A DNA stretch of 64,000 nucleotides from VXLM01 sp034421575 (lineage in GTDB: Bacteria; Chloroflexota; Dehalococcoidia; Lucifugimonadales; VXLM01): contig DAOUKG010000060.1 of the NCBI GenBank assembly GCA_034421575.1, positions 62,001-126,000 of the forward strand, written 5' to 3'. Every line of letters starts with the position of its first letter. Position 1 is the stretch's first letter. A model generated the notes under the pieces. The model was not told the origin of the DNA, searched no databases, and saw only the letters and a list, made by a program, of their open reading frames with translations. The translations under genes and the position numbers were made by a program. Shown here piece after piece: positions 1 to 8,231 of this stretch.

Positions 1-2
1 CG

Positions 3-305
3 CTGCTGCCGGTCGTCCCGGCAGAGCTCGAGGACAAGGACATGGTCGGCTACATCTACGAGCCCGACCCGCTGACGGTCATGGCGGCCTTGCTGCCGCG
101 ATTCGTCGATATGCAGGTGTACCACGCGGTCCTGGAGAGCGTGGCGAGCGAGCAGTCGGCGAGGATGGTTGCCATGCGGAACGCGACGGACAACGCCAAC
201 GACATGGTCGCCGACCTTACGTTGGAAATGAACAAGGCCCGCCAGGAGTCGATCACGTCCGAGTTGCTGGACATCGTGGGCGGCGCGGCGGCCGTCGAAG
301 CATAA
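3..305 (+). CDS. atpG: ATP synthase F1 subunit gamma, C-terminal part
   Basis: This is the last 100 codons of the F1 gamma subunit, the rotating central stalk of ATP synthase; the start lies outside the window. The frame is open from base 3. The C-terminal helix is typical of the family: a Tyr-Glu-Pro-Asp strand, then a long amphipathic helix with an Asn-Ala-Thr-Asp-Asn-Ala core (MRNATDNAND) and a Thr-Ser-Glu-Leu-Leu-Asp-Ile-Val-Gly-Gly-Ala end. It is followed 45 nt later by atpD and then atpC, the standard gamma-beta-epsilon order, so the identification rests on both sequence and context. Confidence 0.93.
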   Translation: MLPVVPAELEDKDMVGYIYEPDPLTVMAALLPRFVDMQVYHAVLESVASEQSARMVAMRNATDNANDMVADLTLEMNKARQESITSELLDIVGGAAAVEA

Positions 306-350
306 GGAACATCAGGAAGCGCGCAGCGCGTATTTCGCAGGGAGGACTTG

Positions 351-1748
351 ATGGCGACAGGAACGGTTACGCAGGTGATCGGTACGGTGGTGGACGTTGA
401 GTTTCCGCCGGAGGAGATGCCGGCGATCTACAACGCGCTGCACACCGAGCTCAACGGTGGACGCCTGGTGCTCGAAGTGGAGCAGCACGTCGGCAACAAC
501 TGGGTCCGCTGTCTTGCCCTTGGCGAAACGGACGGACTTCAGCGAGGCACGGAGGCGGTCGATACCGGCGCACCGGTAACGGTGCCCGTCGGGGAACCCG
601 CGCTCGGCAGACTGTTCAACGCGCTCGGCGAGACGCTGGACAACCTCGAAGAGGTCGAAGCTGAGAACAACTGGCCCATTCACCGCAAGCCCCCCGCCTT
701 CGACGAGCAGGCGACGACGGTCGACGTGCTTGAGACGGGCATCAAGGTATTCGACCTGATTGCCCCGTTCACTCGCGGCGGCAAGGTCGGGGCCTATGGC
801 GGCGCAGGTGTGGGGAAGACGGTCATCATCCAGGAACTCATCCGCAACATCGGCGCGGAGCACCAAGGGGTTTCCGTATTCGCCGGAGTCGGAGAGCGTT
901 CCCGCGAGGGCAACGACCTCTGGGGCGAGATGAAGGAGTCCGGGGTGCTCGGCAGCACGATGCTCGTGTTCGGCCAGATGAACGAGCCGCCCGGTGTTCG
1001 AGCTCGCGTGGGTCTTACCGGCCTCACGATGGCCGAGTTCTTCAAAGAGGAACGCGGCCAGGACGTCCTGATCTTCATCGACAACATCTACCGCTACATC
1101 CTCGCAGGAATGGAAGTCTCAGCGCTGCTTGGGCGGATGCCATCCGCGGTCGGATATCAGCCGACGCTGGGAACGGAGATGGGTGACCTGCAGGAGCGGA
1201 TCACCTCCAGCGCCACCGGCTCAATCACGTCATTCCAGGCAATCTACGTGCCCGCGGACGACTACACCGACCCCGGAATCGTGACGACGTTCGGACACCT
1301 GGACGCCGTGATTTCGCTCGATAGGGCGCTTTCGGAGCAGGCCCTGTATCCAGCGGTCGACCCGCTGTCCTCCAACTCTCGAATCCTTGAGCCCGCGATT
1401 GTGGGCCAGGAGCACTACGACGCCGCGCGCGGCGTGCAGCAGGTGCTCCAGCGCTACCGCGACCTCCAGGATATCATCGCCATACTGGGCGTTGAGGAAC
1501 TTTCGGAGGAAGACCGGCAGGCCGTCGCCAGGGCCCGCAAGATCCAGCGTTTCCTGACGCAGCCGTTCTTCGTGGCCGAACAGTTCACCGGCCAGGAGGG
1601 CCGCTACGTCTCGATCCGCGATACCGTTCGTGGCTTCACCGAGATTCTCGCGGGAGATCACGACGATATGCCTGAGCAGGCCTTCTACATGGTGGGCACA
1701 ATCGACGAGGCCCGCGAGAAGGGCGAGCAGATGGCGGCCGAGGAATAG
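351..1748 (+). CDS. atpD: ATP synthase F1 subunit beta
   Basis: Catalytic beta subunit of F1, 465 aa, the usual length. I start at ATG 351 because GGAGG at 341-345 is correctly spaced; a TTG directly upstream is less likely. Visible motifs are the Walker A loop GGAGVGKT near residue 150, the GERSREGNDL segment, the DNI-R helix of the catalytic site, SALLGRMPSAVGYQPTL and the family signature PAVDPLSSNS. One helix is unusual: the nearly invariant FRFTQAGSE is YRYILAGME here, so four conserved positions change while the Arg is kept. It lies between gamma and epsilon genes and should be cotranscribed with them. Confidence 0.97.
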   Translation: MATGTVTQVIGTVVDVEFPPEEMPAIYNALHTELNGGRLVLEVEQHVGNNWVRCLALGETDGLQRGTEAVDTGAPVTVPVGEPALGRLFNALGETLDNLEEVEAENNWPIHRKPPAFDEQATTVDVLETGIKVFDLIAPFTRGGKVGAYGGAGVGKTVIIQELIRNIGAEHQGVSVFAGVGERSREGNDLWGEMKESGVLGSTMLVFGQMNEPPGVRARVGLTGLTMAEFFKEERGQDVLIFIDNIYRYILAGMEVSALLGRMPSAVGYQPTLGTEMGDLQERITSSATGSITSFQAIYVPADDYTDPGIVTTFGHLDAVISLDRALSEQALYPAVDPLSSNSRILEPAIVGQEHYDAARGVQQVLQRYRDLQDIIAILGVEELSEEDRQAVARARKIQRFLTQPFFVAEQFTGQEGRYVSIRDTVRGFTEILAGDHDDMPEQAFYMVGTIDEAREKGEQMAAEE

Positions 1749-1755
1749 GAATCCC

Positions 1756-2187
1756 ATGCCCCTGACACTGGAAATAGTCACTGCCGAACGAGTCGTCTAC
1801 TCCGAAGAGGTGGACGTGCTCGTCGCTCCCGGCGTCGTCGGCGAGCTTGGCATTTTGCCGAGCCACTCGCCGCTGCTGACCGTCATGCAGCCGGGCGAGA
1901 TCCGCGTCGACAAGGATGGCGAGGAGACCTTCATCGCCGTCAGCGGTGGTTTCCTCGAGGTCATCGGCAACAAGGCGACGATCCTGGCGGACACGGCTGA
2001 GCGCGCCGATGAGATTGATGAGGCCAGGGCCGAAGAGGCCGTCCAACGCGCCGAGGAGCGGATCGCAACCGCAACGTCCTCGCTGGACCTTGAGAGGGCC
2101 CTTGCCTCCGTCCGGCGTTCACAGGCCAGGCTCAAAGTCGCACGACGACGCAGGCGTACCCCGCGTCAGGAGATGCCCGCAGGGTAA
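1756..2187 (+). CDS. atpC: ATP synthase F1 subunit epsilon
   Basis: Epsilon subunit, 143 aa, which links the rotor to the c-ring and can inhibit ATP hydrolysis. The N-terminal beta-sandwich is recognisable: LTLEIVTAERVVYSEEVDV, the Pro-Gly-Val-Val-Gly-Glu-Leu-Gly-Ile-Leu-Pro-Ser-His core, and a Gly-Gly-Phe-Leu-Glu-Val strand. It is followed by the helical hairpin (EEAVQRAEERIA and so on). ATG 1756 is 7 nt after the atpD stop. The tail is very basic (KVARRRRR). It closes the ATP synthase operon; the next gene has its own promoter. Confidence 0.95.
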   Translation: MPLTLEIVTAERVVYSEEVDVLVAPGVVGELGILPSHSPLLTVMQPGEIRVDKDGEETFIAVSGGFLEVIGNKATILADTAERADEIDEARAEEAVQRAEERIATATSSLDLERALASVRRSQARLKVARRRRRTPRQEMPAG

Positions 2188-2371
2188 GGGGCCTTCCTCA
2201 GGCTGTCGACGCTCTTGAGTGAGGGCAGGCTGAAGTGCTCTTTCAGCAGGCTGAGTCCTCATGATTCTGCGTTCTTGAGAGCGGCTTCGTACAGCCATGC
2301 GTCCACTTTAGACAAGGGATTTCCTTCCCTTAGGCATGCTGAAAGCCGCACCCTTTCGAGGGCCATATTCC

Positions 2372-2400
2372 TTGACTTATGGGCCGTTCGATGCTACGAT
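2372..2400 (+). promoter_or_regulatory. Predicted sigma-70 promoter of citrate synthase
   Basis: TTGACT (2372-2377) and TACGAT (2395-2400) are separated by 17 nt, a good housekeeping promoter. Transcription would begin near 2407, giving a leader of about 125 nt before the citrate synthase ATG. The 344-nt gap after atpC holds nothing else that I can identify. Confidence 0.6.
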
Positions 2401-2531
2401 TCCCCAGCCCTTTCCTTACCGTTTGAGACGATTTGAGACCCATAGGAGCGGGCAACTTTCGATGATTGTTTTCGACGGCGCCTCGGCTTAGAAACTGCCT
2501 CACGCGCCGTCTTGTGGAGGTTCCGGCGTCA

Positions 2532-3680
2532 ATGGCCAAAGACTCCAAAGTGGAGCTGAAGAAGGGATTCCGGGACGTATACTTTGACCGCACGACGACG
2601 AGCCTGATCGTCGGGAAACCCGGCAAGCTCCTCTACCGGGGCTACAACATAGACGACCTCGCCGAATACTCGACATTCGAAGAAACAAGCTACCTGCTCC
2701 TCTACGGGGAGCTTCCCACGGCGGCTCAGCTCGACCAATTCTCCTCAGACCTCAAGGCGTCTCGATCGCTTCCCGACGAAGTTCTGCAGATCATTGATCT
2801 GACGAAGAACACTCATCCGATGAATGTGCTTCGGACGGCTGTGTCCGCAATGGGCATTACGGACGAGACGGAGATGGACGTTACGCCGGAGGGGGCGTTG
2901 GTCAAGGGTGTGCGAATGACGGCCGCCCTCCCCACCATCGTCGCGGCGCACCACCGGCTTCGCAGCGGCAGTGAACCGGTCGCCCCGAACAGTGACCTCG
3001 ACCACGCCGCCAACTTCCTCTATATGCTCAAGGGAGAGGTACCCGATCCCCGTGATGCCAGGCTTATCGACAAGGACTTCGTCCTTCATGCCGAGCACGG
3101 GGCAAACGCTTCAACCTTCGTGGCGAGAGTAGCGGCGTCCACGCGGGCCGATTTCTATGCCGCCTTGGCGGCGGCGATCGCGACCCTGAAGGGACCGCGT
3201 CACGGAGGGGCTGCAGAAGGCGCCATGAGAATGGCGGAAGAGATTGGCAGCGTCGAAAACGCCGAGGCGTACGTGAACGCCAAGCTCGAAGCCCGCGAAC
3301 GAATAATGGGCTTCGGCCACGCCGTCTACAGCGACGTTGACCCGAGGGCTAAGCACTTACGCGCAGGAGCAAAGGGACTCGGCGAACGGGAGGGTCAGAC
3401 GAAGTGGTACAGCATCATCGATGCCGTTACCAAGACCAAGGCGATGCAGCGCAGGTCGCGCGCCGGGCTTAATCCGAACGTCGATCTCTGGGCGGGAGCG
3501 GTCTATTCTCTTCTCGGAATCCCCGAGGACCTGTTTGTGCCCTTGTTCGCGATAGGTCGAATGCCAGGTTGGGCGGCTCACATCGTCGAACAATTGACCG
3601 CAAGAGACATTCTCCGTCCACGGCTCCTGTACAACGGGGCCCAAGACGTAGAGTACGTTCCTATCGAAGATCGAGAGTAG
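2532..3680 (+). CDS. gltA: Citrate synthase
   Basis: Condenses acetyl-CoA and oxaloacetate to citrate, the entry step of the TCA cycle. The 382-aa protein has the compact bacterial type (about 370-390 aa). Family landmarks are KLLYRGYNIDDLAE near the N-terminus, HGANAST (one active-site His), GPRHGGA, GFGHAVY with the second catalytic His, DPRAKHL, and NVDLWAG with the catalytic Asp. The C-terminal IGRMPGWAAHIVEQ block is also present. I start at ATG 2532, behind GGAGG at 2516-2520. A methylcitrate synthase cannot be excluded from sequence alone, but no prp genes are nearby. Confidence 0.93.
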   Translation: MAKDSKVELKKGFRDVYFDRTTTSLIVGKPGKLLYRGYNIDDLAEYSTFEETSYLLLYGELPTAAQLDQFSSDLKASRSLPDEVLQIIDLTKNTHPMNVLRTAVSAMGITDETEMDVTPEGALVKGVRMTAALPTIVAAHHRLRSGSEPVAPNSDLDHAANFLYMLKGEVPDPRDARLIDKDFVLHAEHGANASTFVARVAASTRADFYAALAAAIATLKGPRHGGAAEGAMRMAEEIGSVENAEAYVNAKLEARERIMGFGHAVYSDVDPRAKHLRAGAKGLGEREGQTKWYSIIDAVTKTKAMQRRSRAGLNPNVDLWAGAVYSLLGIPEDLFVPLFAIGRMPGWAAHIVEQLTARDILRPRLLYNGAQDVEYVPIEDRE

Positions 3681-3710
3681 GCGTCCGAAACGCCACGGAG
3701 GGGGTGTGCA

Positions 3711-3944
3711 GTGCCGGAGCAGGAACAGGAAGCAGCTGCCACGATTGACGATTGCTCGCACCGCTGGATGATCGAGAGTCCGAATGGACCCACCAGCATG
3801 GGAACATGCATGGTCTGTGGCGCTGTGGGAGAGTTCAAGAATTCCGTGCCGATTTCGGGCTGGGACCGGGACGGTTCCAGGGCGAAGAAGAACGCCGCCA
3901 ATAAGAGCGCGAACGCGGCACGCGCGGGGACCAAGTCCGGTTAG
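3711..3944 (+). CDS. Small protein with a CxxC zinc-binding motif
   Basis: A 77-aa protein starting at GTG 3711 after a strong GGAGGGGG ribosome site (3697-3704). Residues 15-45 carry a Cys-Ser-His-Arg-Trp element, a Pro-Asn-Gly-Pro-Thr-Ser turn and a CMVC motif followed by Gly and Phe-Lys-Asn-Ser. This looks like a single zinc ribbon made from one Cys/His pair and one CxxC. The tail is Lys/Ala-rich and probably disordered. I have the impression that proteins of this kind recur in Chloroflexota, but I cannot name a function. An intrinsic terminator follows directly. Confidence 0.75.
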   Translation: MPEQEQEAAATIDDCSHRWMIESPNGPTSMGTCMVCGAVGEFKNSVPISGWDRDGSRAKKNAANKSANAARAGTKSG

Positions 3945-3972
3945 ATACCGACACGATAAGTGAGATAGTCCC

Positions 3973-3999
3973 AGGGACACCCCAAGAGGTGTCCCTTTT
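3973..3999 (+). terminator. Rho-independent terminator
   Basis: AGGGACACC (3973-3981) pairs perfectly with GGTGTCCCT (3988-3996) across a 6-nt loop and runs into TTTT. It ends the citrate synthase and small CxxC protein transcript just before the next gene. Confidence 0.85.
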
Positions 4000-4005
4000 G
4001 GTTTG

Positions 4006-5193
4006 ATGGAGTTTTGTCCTCACATGGAGCACACCCCCGAGGCGGAGATCCGCGGGCGCATCGAGTCTAACGGCCCAATCACGTTTGCCGAGTTCATGGA
4101 GGTGGCGCTCTATCACCCCAATGGTGGGTACTACACGCATGACCGTCAGGACGCGACTCACAGGGACTACTACACCAGTCCTTCCGCCCACCCCGCCTTC
4201 AGCGTGCTCATCGCCGTCCACCTGGAGACCATGTGGAAGGCGCTTGGCGAGCCCCGAACGTTCCATGTCGTCGAGATGGGGGCCGGCCGCGGTCTCATGG
4301 CCCGGGACATCACCGACTATGCGCGCCAACACTTGGCGGCTTTCGCTAGCGCGATGCACTACTTCACGGTGGACAAGGCAAGCGACGAAGTTCCCCGAGG
4401 CGCAGTCGGCTGCGTCCTGTCGAACGAGCTAATCGACGCCTTCCCCGTACACCGCTTCGAAATCAAGGATGGTGGTCTCGTCGAGCTCTTTGTCGATGTG
4501 GACGCCGACGGACGGTTTCACTCCGTTTCCGGCGAGCCATCGACGCCGCTGCTTGCGGGACGGCTAGATAGGCTGGGTGTTGAGTTGCCGGATGGGACAA
4601 GAGGAGAGATAAATCTTCGGATAGGTCAGTGGGCAAGGCAGGTGGCAACGATCATCGAACGGGGATTCGTCCTGACGATTGACTACGGGCACGAAGCGAA
4701 GGAACTCTACTCTCCCAAGCGTTCGCGAGGCACTCTCCAGACTTACTACAAGCACACGTCAGGCTCCAGTCCCTATCAGTGGATAGGTCGACAGGACATC
4801 ACCGCGCACGTCGATTTCACAACGGTGGTCGCAGAAGGTCGTGCCGTCGGTCTGAAGCCCCTCCGCCTGATGACACAGGCCGAGTACCTTGACCGTTTGG
4901 GACTTTCTGCATGGCTTGAAAGGCTGCGTGGTCAGGACATATCACCCCGCGAACTTCGAGCCAACGCTATGGCGATGAGGGACTTGGTGGACCCGGAAGG
5001 ACTGGGAGGGTTCAAGGTGCTCATCCAAGAGAAGGGGACCTGTACAGGCTCTCTGCGAGAGCTTTTCCCCTCGCCTGACGACGTTGGGCAACTCCCTGTG
5101 CCACTGCTTGGCGCGGGGCATACGCCGCTGTTGGAGGGTAAATTGCCACCCCAAGCGTGGGAAACGGAGGGCGGCACTTGGAGTTACGAGTGA
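4006..5193 (+). CDS. SAM-dependent methyltransferase, MidA/NDUFAF7 family
   Basis: A 395-aa class I methyltransferase of the family once called DUF185. In mitochondria a homologue dimethylates an arginine of a complex I subunit; bacterial substrates are mostly unknown. The diagnostic N-terminus GPITFAEFMEVALYHP followed by GGYY is present, then VEMGAGRG as the SAM-binding motif I near residue 90, SNELIDAFPVHRF, and IDYGHEAKELY. The start could be ATG 4006 or ATG 4024; the latter has a GGAG 12 nt upstream. It converges with the TolB-like gene 25 nt downstream. Confidence 0.85.
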   Translation: MEFCPHMEHTPEAEIRGRIESNGPITFAEFMEVALYHPNGGYYTHDRQDATHRDYYTSPSAHPAFSVLIAVHLETMWKALGEPRTFHVVEMGAGRGLMARDITDYARQHLAAFASAMHYFTVDKASDEVPRGAVGCVLSNELIDAFPVHRFEIKDGGLVELFVDVDADGRFHSVSGEPSTPLLAGRLDRLGVELPDGTRGEINLRIGQWARQVATIIERGFVLTIDYGHEAKELYSPKRSRGTLQTYYKHTSGSSPYQWIGRQDITAHVDFTTVVAEGRAVGLKPLRLMTQAEYLDRLGLSAWLERLRGQDISPRELRANAMAMRDLVDPEGLGGFKVLIQEKGTCTGSLRELFPSPDDVGQLPVPLLGAGHTPLLEGKLPPQAWETEGGTWSYE

Positions 5194-5217
5194 TGCACCA
5201 CGTCTGGGTGGCGAGGT

Positions 5218-6447
5218 CTATGAAGGGTCGATGAGCTTCACGGATTGGACCTTAGGAGTACCGTACCTTGCGGTAACGAAGGCGATCCGATTGCTGTCGG
5301 GCGACCAGACTATCGGTCCTTTGTTCCCCTCTTGGCCCTGGGCCCGCGCGTTGGAGACATTGGTTAGATTCGAGCCATCGAACCTCTTGATGTAGATGTC
5401 TCTTGCCGAGCCTCGCTGCGTGAACGTGAGGTGGGGGCGGGCCTCGAAGGCGATCCAATCGCCATCCGGAGACCAGGATGGGATGGAGTCCCACAGGCTG
5501 GTTGTTTGCGTCCAGTTGAAAGTCCCGCTCCCGTCCGAGTTCATGATGTAAATCTCAAAGTCAGTTGCCGCGGCCGCCATTGCGTATTCCCTTCTCGCCG
5601 CCTCCGTCAGCTGCCTGCCGAATTCGCTCTTGGGGCGGTTTGAAGAGAAGGCGATAAAGCGGCCATCCGGTGACCAGGCCGGGAATACGTCGGCGGCATC
5701 GTTGTCAGTTAGCTTCGTTAGCCCGGAGCCGTCGACATTGATCACGTGGATCTCGTGGTCTCCATCCTCGCGCGACTGGAATGCAATCTTCTCACCGTCC
5801 GGCGACCAGGTGGGATTGCCGTCGAAGAAGAGGTTGAATGTGAGCCTCGTCTGATTGCTTCCGTCAGCGTTCATCACATAGAGTTCAGGACGTGGGGCCG
5901 CTCCAGGGAATTCCGGCACGTCGTCAAAGAACGGGACGGGCGTTGGTCCGACCTGTGGCGGAGGGTCGGCGTCGCGATTGGATGTGAAGGCGATCTTCGT
6001 TCCGTCGGGCGACCACACGGGACGTCCATAGCGCTGTGCCGGGTAGGCGGTTAGACTTGAAAGGCCGGTGCCGTCGGGACGGACGCGGTGGATGTCGGTC
6101 TTGCCCTGCGTTCGGCTGAGGAAGACGATCCACTCACCGTCGGGCGACCATGCGGGGTCGATGTCCTTGGCTTCGCGGTTCGTGAGGTTCACACGCTCGG
6201 TGCCGTCGGGATTCATCACATAGATGTCCGAGTGGCCCGACTCGTCGGATGAGAAGGCGACCTTGGTGCCGTCGGACGACCAAGATGGTGAACTGTCGCC
6301 CAGAGCTTCAGGGCCCATATACAGCCCAATCACACCTAAACCAAAGTGTATGGCGGTGAGGAGAACCAGGAGGCCGATGACGGCTCCCACGATAATCATG
6401 CCCCGGTCGCGGCGGCTCTTCAGTTTTTGCGGCTTCCGTGTACTCAT
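5218..6447 (-). CDS. Membrane-anchored TolB-like beta-propeller protein
   Basis: 409 aa. A basic N-terminus (about residues 1-15) is followed by one hydrophobic segment (about 17-42), so it is probably anchored with the propeller outside. The rest is made of PD40/WD40-type repeats with the hallmark PSWSSDGTKVAFSSDE, PAWSPDGEWIVFLS, PVWSPDGTKIAFTS, PTWSPDGEKIAFQS, PAWSPDGRFIAFSS, PSWSPDGDWIAFEA and VWSPDSNRIAFVT. Each is followed by a D/E-IYVMN-x-DGS strand. That gives seven repeats. Such propellers bind proteins or peptidoglycan-associated partners; the specific partner is unknown, and no tol or pal genes are adjacent. Confidence 0.85.
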   Translation of the reverse strand: MSTRKPQKLKSRRDRGMIIVGAVIGLLVLLTAIHFGLGVIGLYMGPEALGDSSPSWSSDGTKVAFSSDESGHSDIYVMNPDGTERVNLTNREAKDIDPAWSPDGEWIVFLSRTQGKTDIHRVRPDGTGLSSLTAYPAQRYGRPVWSPDGTKIAFTSNRDADPPPQVGPTPVPFFDDVPEFPGAAPRPELYVMNADGSNQTRLTFNLFFDGNPTWSPDGEKIAFQSREDGDHEIHVINVDGSGLTKLTDNDAADVFPAWSPDGRFIAFSSNRPKSEFGRQLTEAARREYAMAAAATDFEIYIMNSDGSGTFNWTQTTSLWDSIPSWSPDGDWIAFEARPHLTFTQRGSARDIYIKRFDGSNLTNVSNARAQGQEGNKGPIVWSPDSNRIAFVTARYGTPKVQSVKLIDPS

Positions 6448-6531
6448 AAGCCTGTTAGGAACTTACACTCTTTGTTCAAGCATACCACTCAAGTCTAGGC
6501 CCGACAACTTCCCAGGTCTATACGTAACTGT

Positions 6532-6645
6532 TCAGACTTCATGAGACCGCTCGACACACACAGCCCACCGTCATTCCGGCGAAGGCCGGAATCCAGAGGG
6601 GCGGGGAGGTTCCCCTCATCAACTCTGAAACACTTACGGCTATAC
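6532..6645. repeat. Composite intergenic repeat element
   Basis: Contains the palindrome ATTCCGGC-GAAG-GCCGGAAT at 6573-6592 within a longer unit. The unit runs from a CAGACTTCATGAGACCG end, through CACACAGCCCACCGTC, to CTGAAACACTTACGG. Most of the unit recurs in reverse orientation at about 52960-53060. It lies between the divergent TolB-like and oxidoreductase genes. Confidence 0.8.
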
Positions 6646-6675
6646 CTACTGAAGGGCACGCAATGTCCCTATTGG

Positions 6676-6705
6676 TTGCCGGTAAGCTGGTAACCGCTCT
6701 ACGCT
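6676..6705 (+). promoter_or_regulatory. Possible promoter of the FAD oxidoreductase gene
   Basis: TTGCCG (6676-6681) and TACGCT (6700-6705), spacer 18 nt. The predicted start point lies only a few bases before ATG 6715, so the mRNA would be leaderless or nearly so, in keeping with the absence of a convincing ribosome site. Confidence 0.4.
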
Positions 6706-6714
6706 GTAGGCAGG

Positions 6715-8145
6715 ATGCCAACCTCTACGTCATACGATGCGGTGGTAGTCGGAGCCGGACCGAACGGGCTATCGGCTGCTGTCGTGCTGGCCCAAGCGGG
6801 GAAATCGGTCCTCGTAGTCGAGGCGAAGGATACCGTCGGCGGGGGCGTTCGTTCTGCGGAGTTGACCCTGCCGGGGTTCGTTCATGACGTGTGCTCGACG
6901 GCCTATCCGCTGGGGGCAGGTTCGCCGATCTTCAACTCGCTGCCTCTGGCTGAACATGGGCTTGAATGGGCGCATCCGATGGCGCCGGTGACTCATCCTT
7001 TCGACGACGGAACGGCGGCTGTGCAGTTTCGCTCCCTGTCGGAGACGGCGGAAGGGTTGGGGAGAGATGCACAGTCGTATCGAGACCTGATGGGTCCGTT
7101 AGTTTCCGATTGGAACGGTACGGTCGAATATCTGCTCTCCCCGTTCCGACGAGTGCCACGGCATCCCATTGCCATGGCGCGCTTTGGGCTTACCGGCATC
7201 CGGTCGGTTGAGTCGGCAGCTCGGAGCAGATTCAAGGGTGAAATGGCTCGCTCACTCTTCGCAGGAATCGGCGCGCACTCGATGCTTCCCCTGTACAGTT
7301 CTTCCACAGCCGCGGTCGGACTGGTGCTCGGTATTGCCGGGCACACTGTGGGATGGCCGTTCGCGCGTGGGGGAGCGCAGTCCATTACGAGGGCGCTGGT
7401 CTCGTACCTGGAGTCGCTTGGAGGAGAGATCGTCACGAATTGGAAGGTCGAGTCGCTCGAAGAGTTGCCGGAGAGCAAGGCGGTGCTCTGTGACACCTCA
7501 CCCGCTCAACTACTCAAGCTAGCGGGGAATAGGCTGCGTGGTCGATATCGTCGCGGCCTGCAGTCCTTCCGGTACGGGGTTGGCGTTTTCAAGATAGACT
7601 ACGCTCTCGACGGGCCGATTCCCTGGAAGGCGGCGGAGACGGCATGGGGCGGCACGGTCCATGTTGGGGGAACTCTGGATGAAATTGCCGAGGCGGAGGC
7701 GACAGTATGGGCGGGCAAAGTTCCTGAGAGGCCATTTGTGCTCGTCGCGCAGCCCAGTCTGTTTGACGAATCGCGCGCGCCCGAAGGGAAGCACACAGCT
7801 TGGGCCTACACTCACGTGCCAAGCGGGTCGACGGTTGATGCGACAGAGCGTATCGACGCCCAGATTGAGCGCTTTGCGCCCGGATTCCGTGATCGCATTT
7901 TGGCCAAACACGTGATGAGTCCTGCAGCGATGCAAGAGTACAATGCGAACTACATCGGCGGAGACATCAACGGCGGCGTGCAGGACTTCCGTCAGACGTT
8001 TGCTCGTCCGGTCCTCCGCTGGAACCCGTACTCGACGCCCGTCAGAGGGTTGTATCTTTGTTCAGCGTCCACCCCGCCGGGTGGAGGAGTTCACGGAATG
8101 AGCGGTTTCCACGCCGCCCGGTCGGCGCTGCGAGAGGTCTTTTGA
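6715..8145 (+). CDS. FAD-dependent oxidoreductase, phytoene desaturase/PYROXD2-like
   Basis: 476 aa. The N-terminal Rossmann motif VVVGAGPNGLSAAVVLAQAG and the acidic VVEAKDTVGGG strand bind FAD. The C-terminus closes the FAD site with LYLCSASTPPGGGVHGMSG. The family (COG1233) covers carotenoid desaturases and many uncharacterised oxidoreductases. No other carotenoid genes lie nearby, so I do not assign carotenoid synthesis. The gene stands alone on the plus strand, followed after 86 nt by the DUF3179 lipoprotein gene. Confidence 0.88.
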   Translation: MPTSTSYDAVVVGAGPNGLSAAVVLAQAGKSVLVVEAKDTVGGGVRSAELTLPGFVHDVCSTAYPLGAGSPIFNSLPLAEHGLEWAHPMAPVTHPFDDGTAAVQFRSLSETAEGLGRDAQSYRDLMGPLVSDWNGTVEYLLSPFRRVPRHPIAMARFGLTGIRSVESAARSRFKGEMARSLFAGIGAHSMLPLYSSSTAAVGLVLGIAGHTVGWPFARGGAQSITRALVSYLESLGGEIVTNWKVESLEELPESKAVLCDTSPAQLLKLAGNRLRGRYRRGLQSFRYGVGVFKIDYALDGPIPWKAAETAWGGTVHVGGTLDEIAEAEATVWAGKVPERPFVLVAQPSLFDESRAPEGKHTAWAYTHVPSGSTVDATERIDAQIERFAPGFRDRILAKHVMSPAAMQEYNANYIGGDINGGVQDFRQTFARPVLRWNPYSTPVRGLYLCSASTPPGGGVHGMSGFHAARSALREVF

Positions 8146-8231
8146 TTGTTTCTCACGGTTCGCCCCAATCAGTCATGCGCGCATCGAATCCTGCCTGCGT
8201 GCATCGAATGATCAAGAAGGAGACTAACTAC

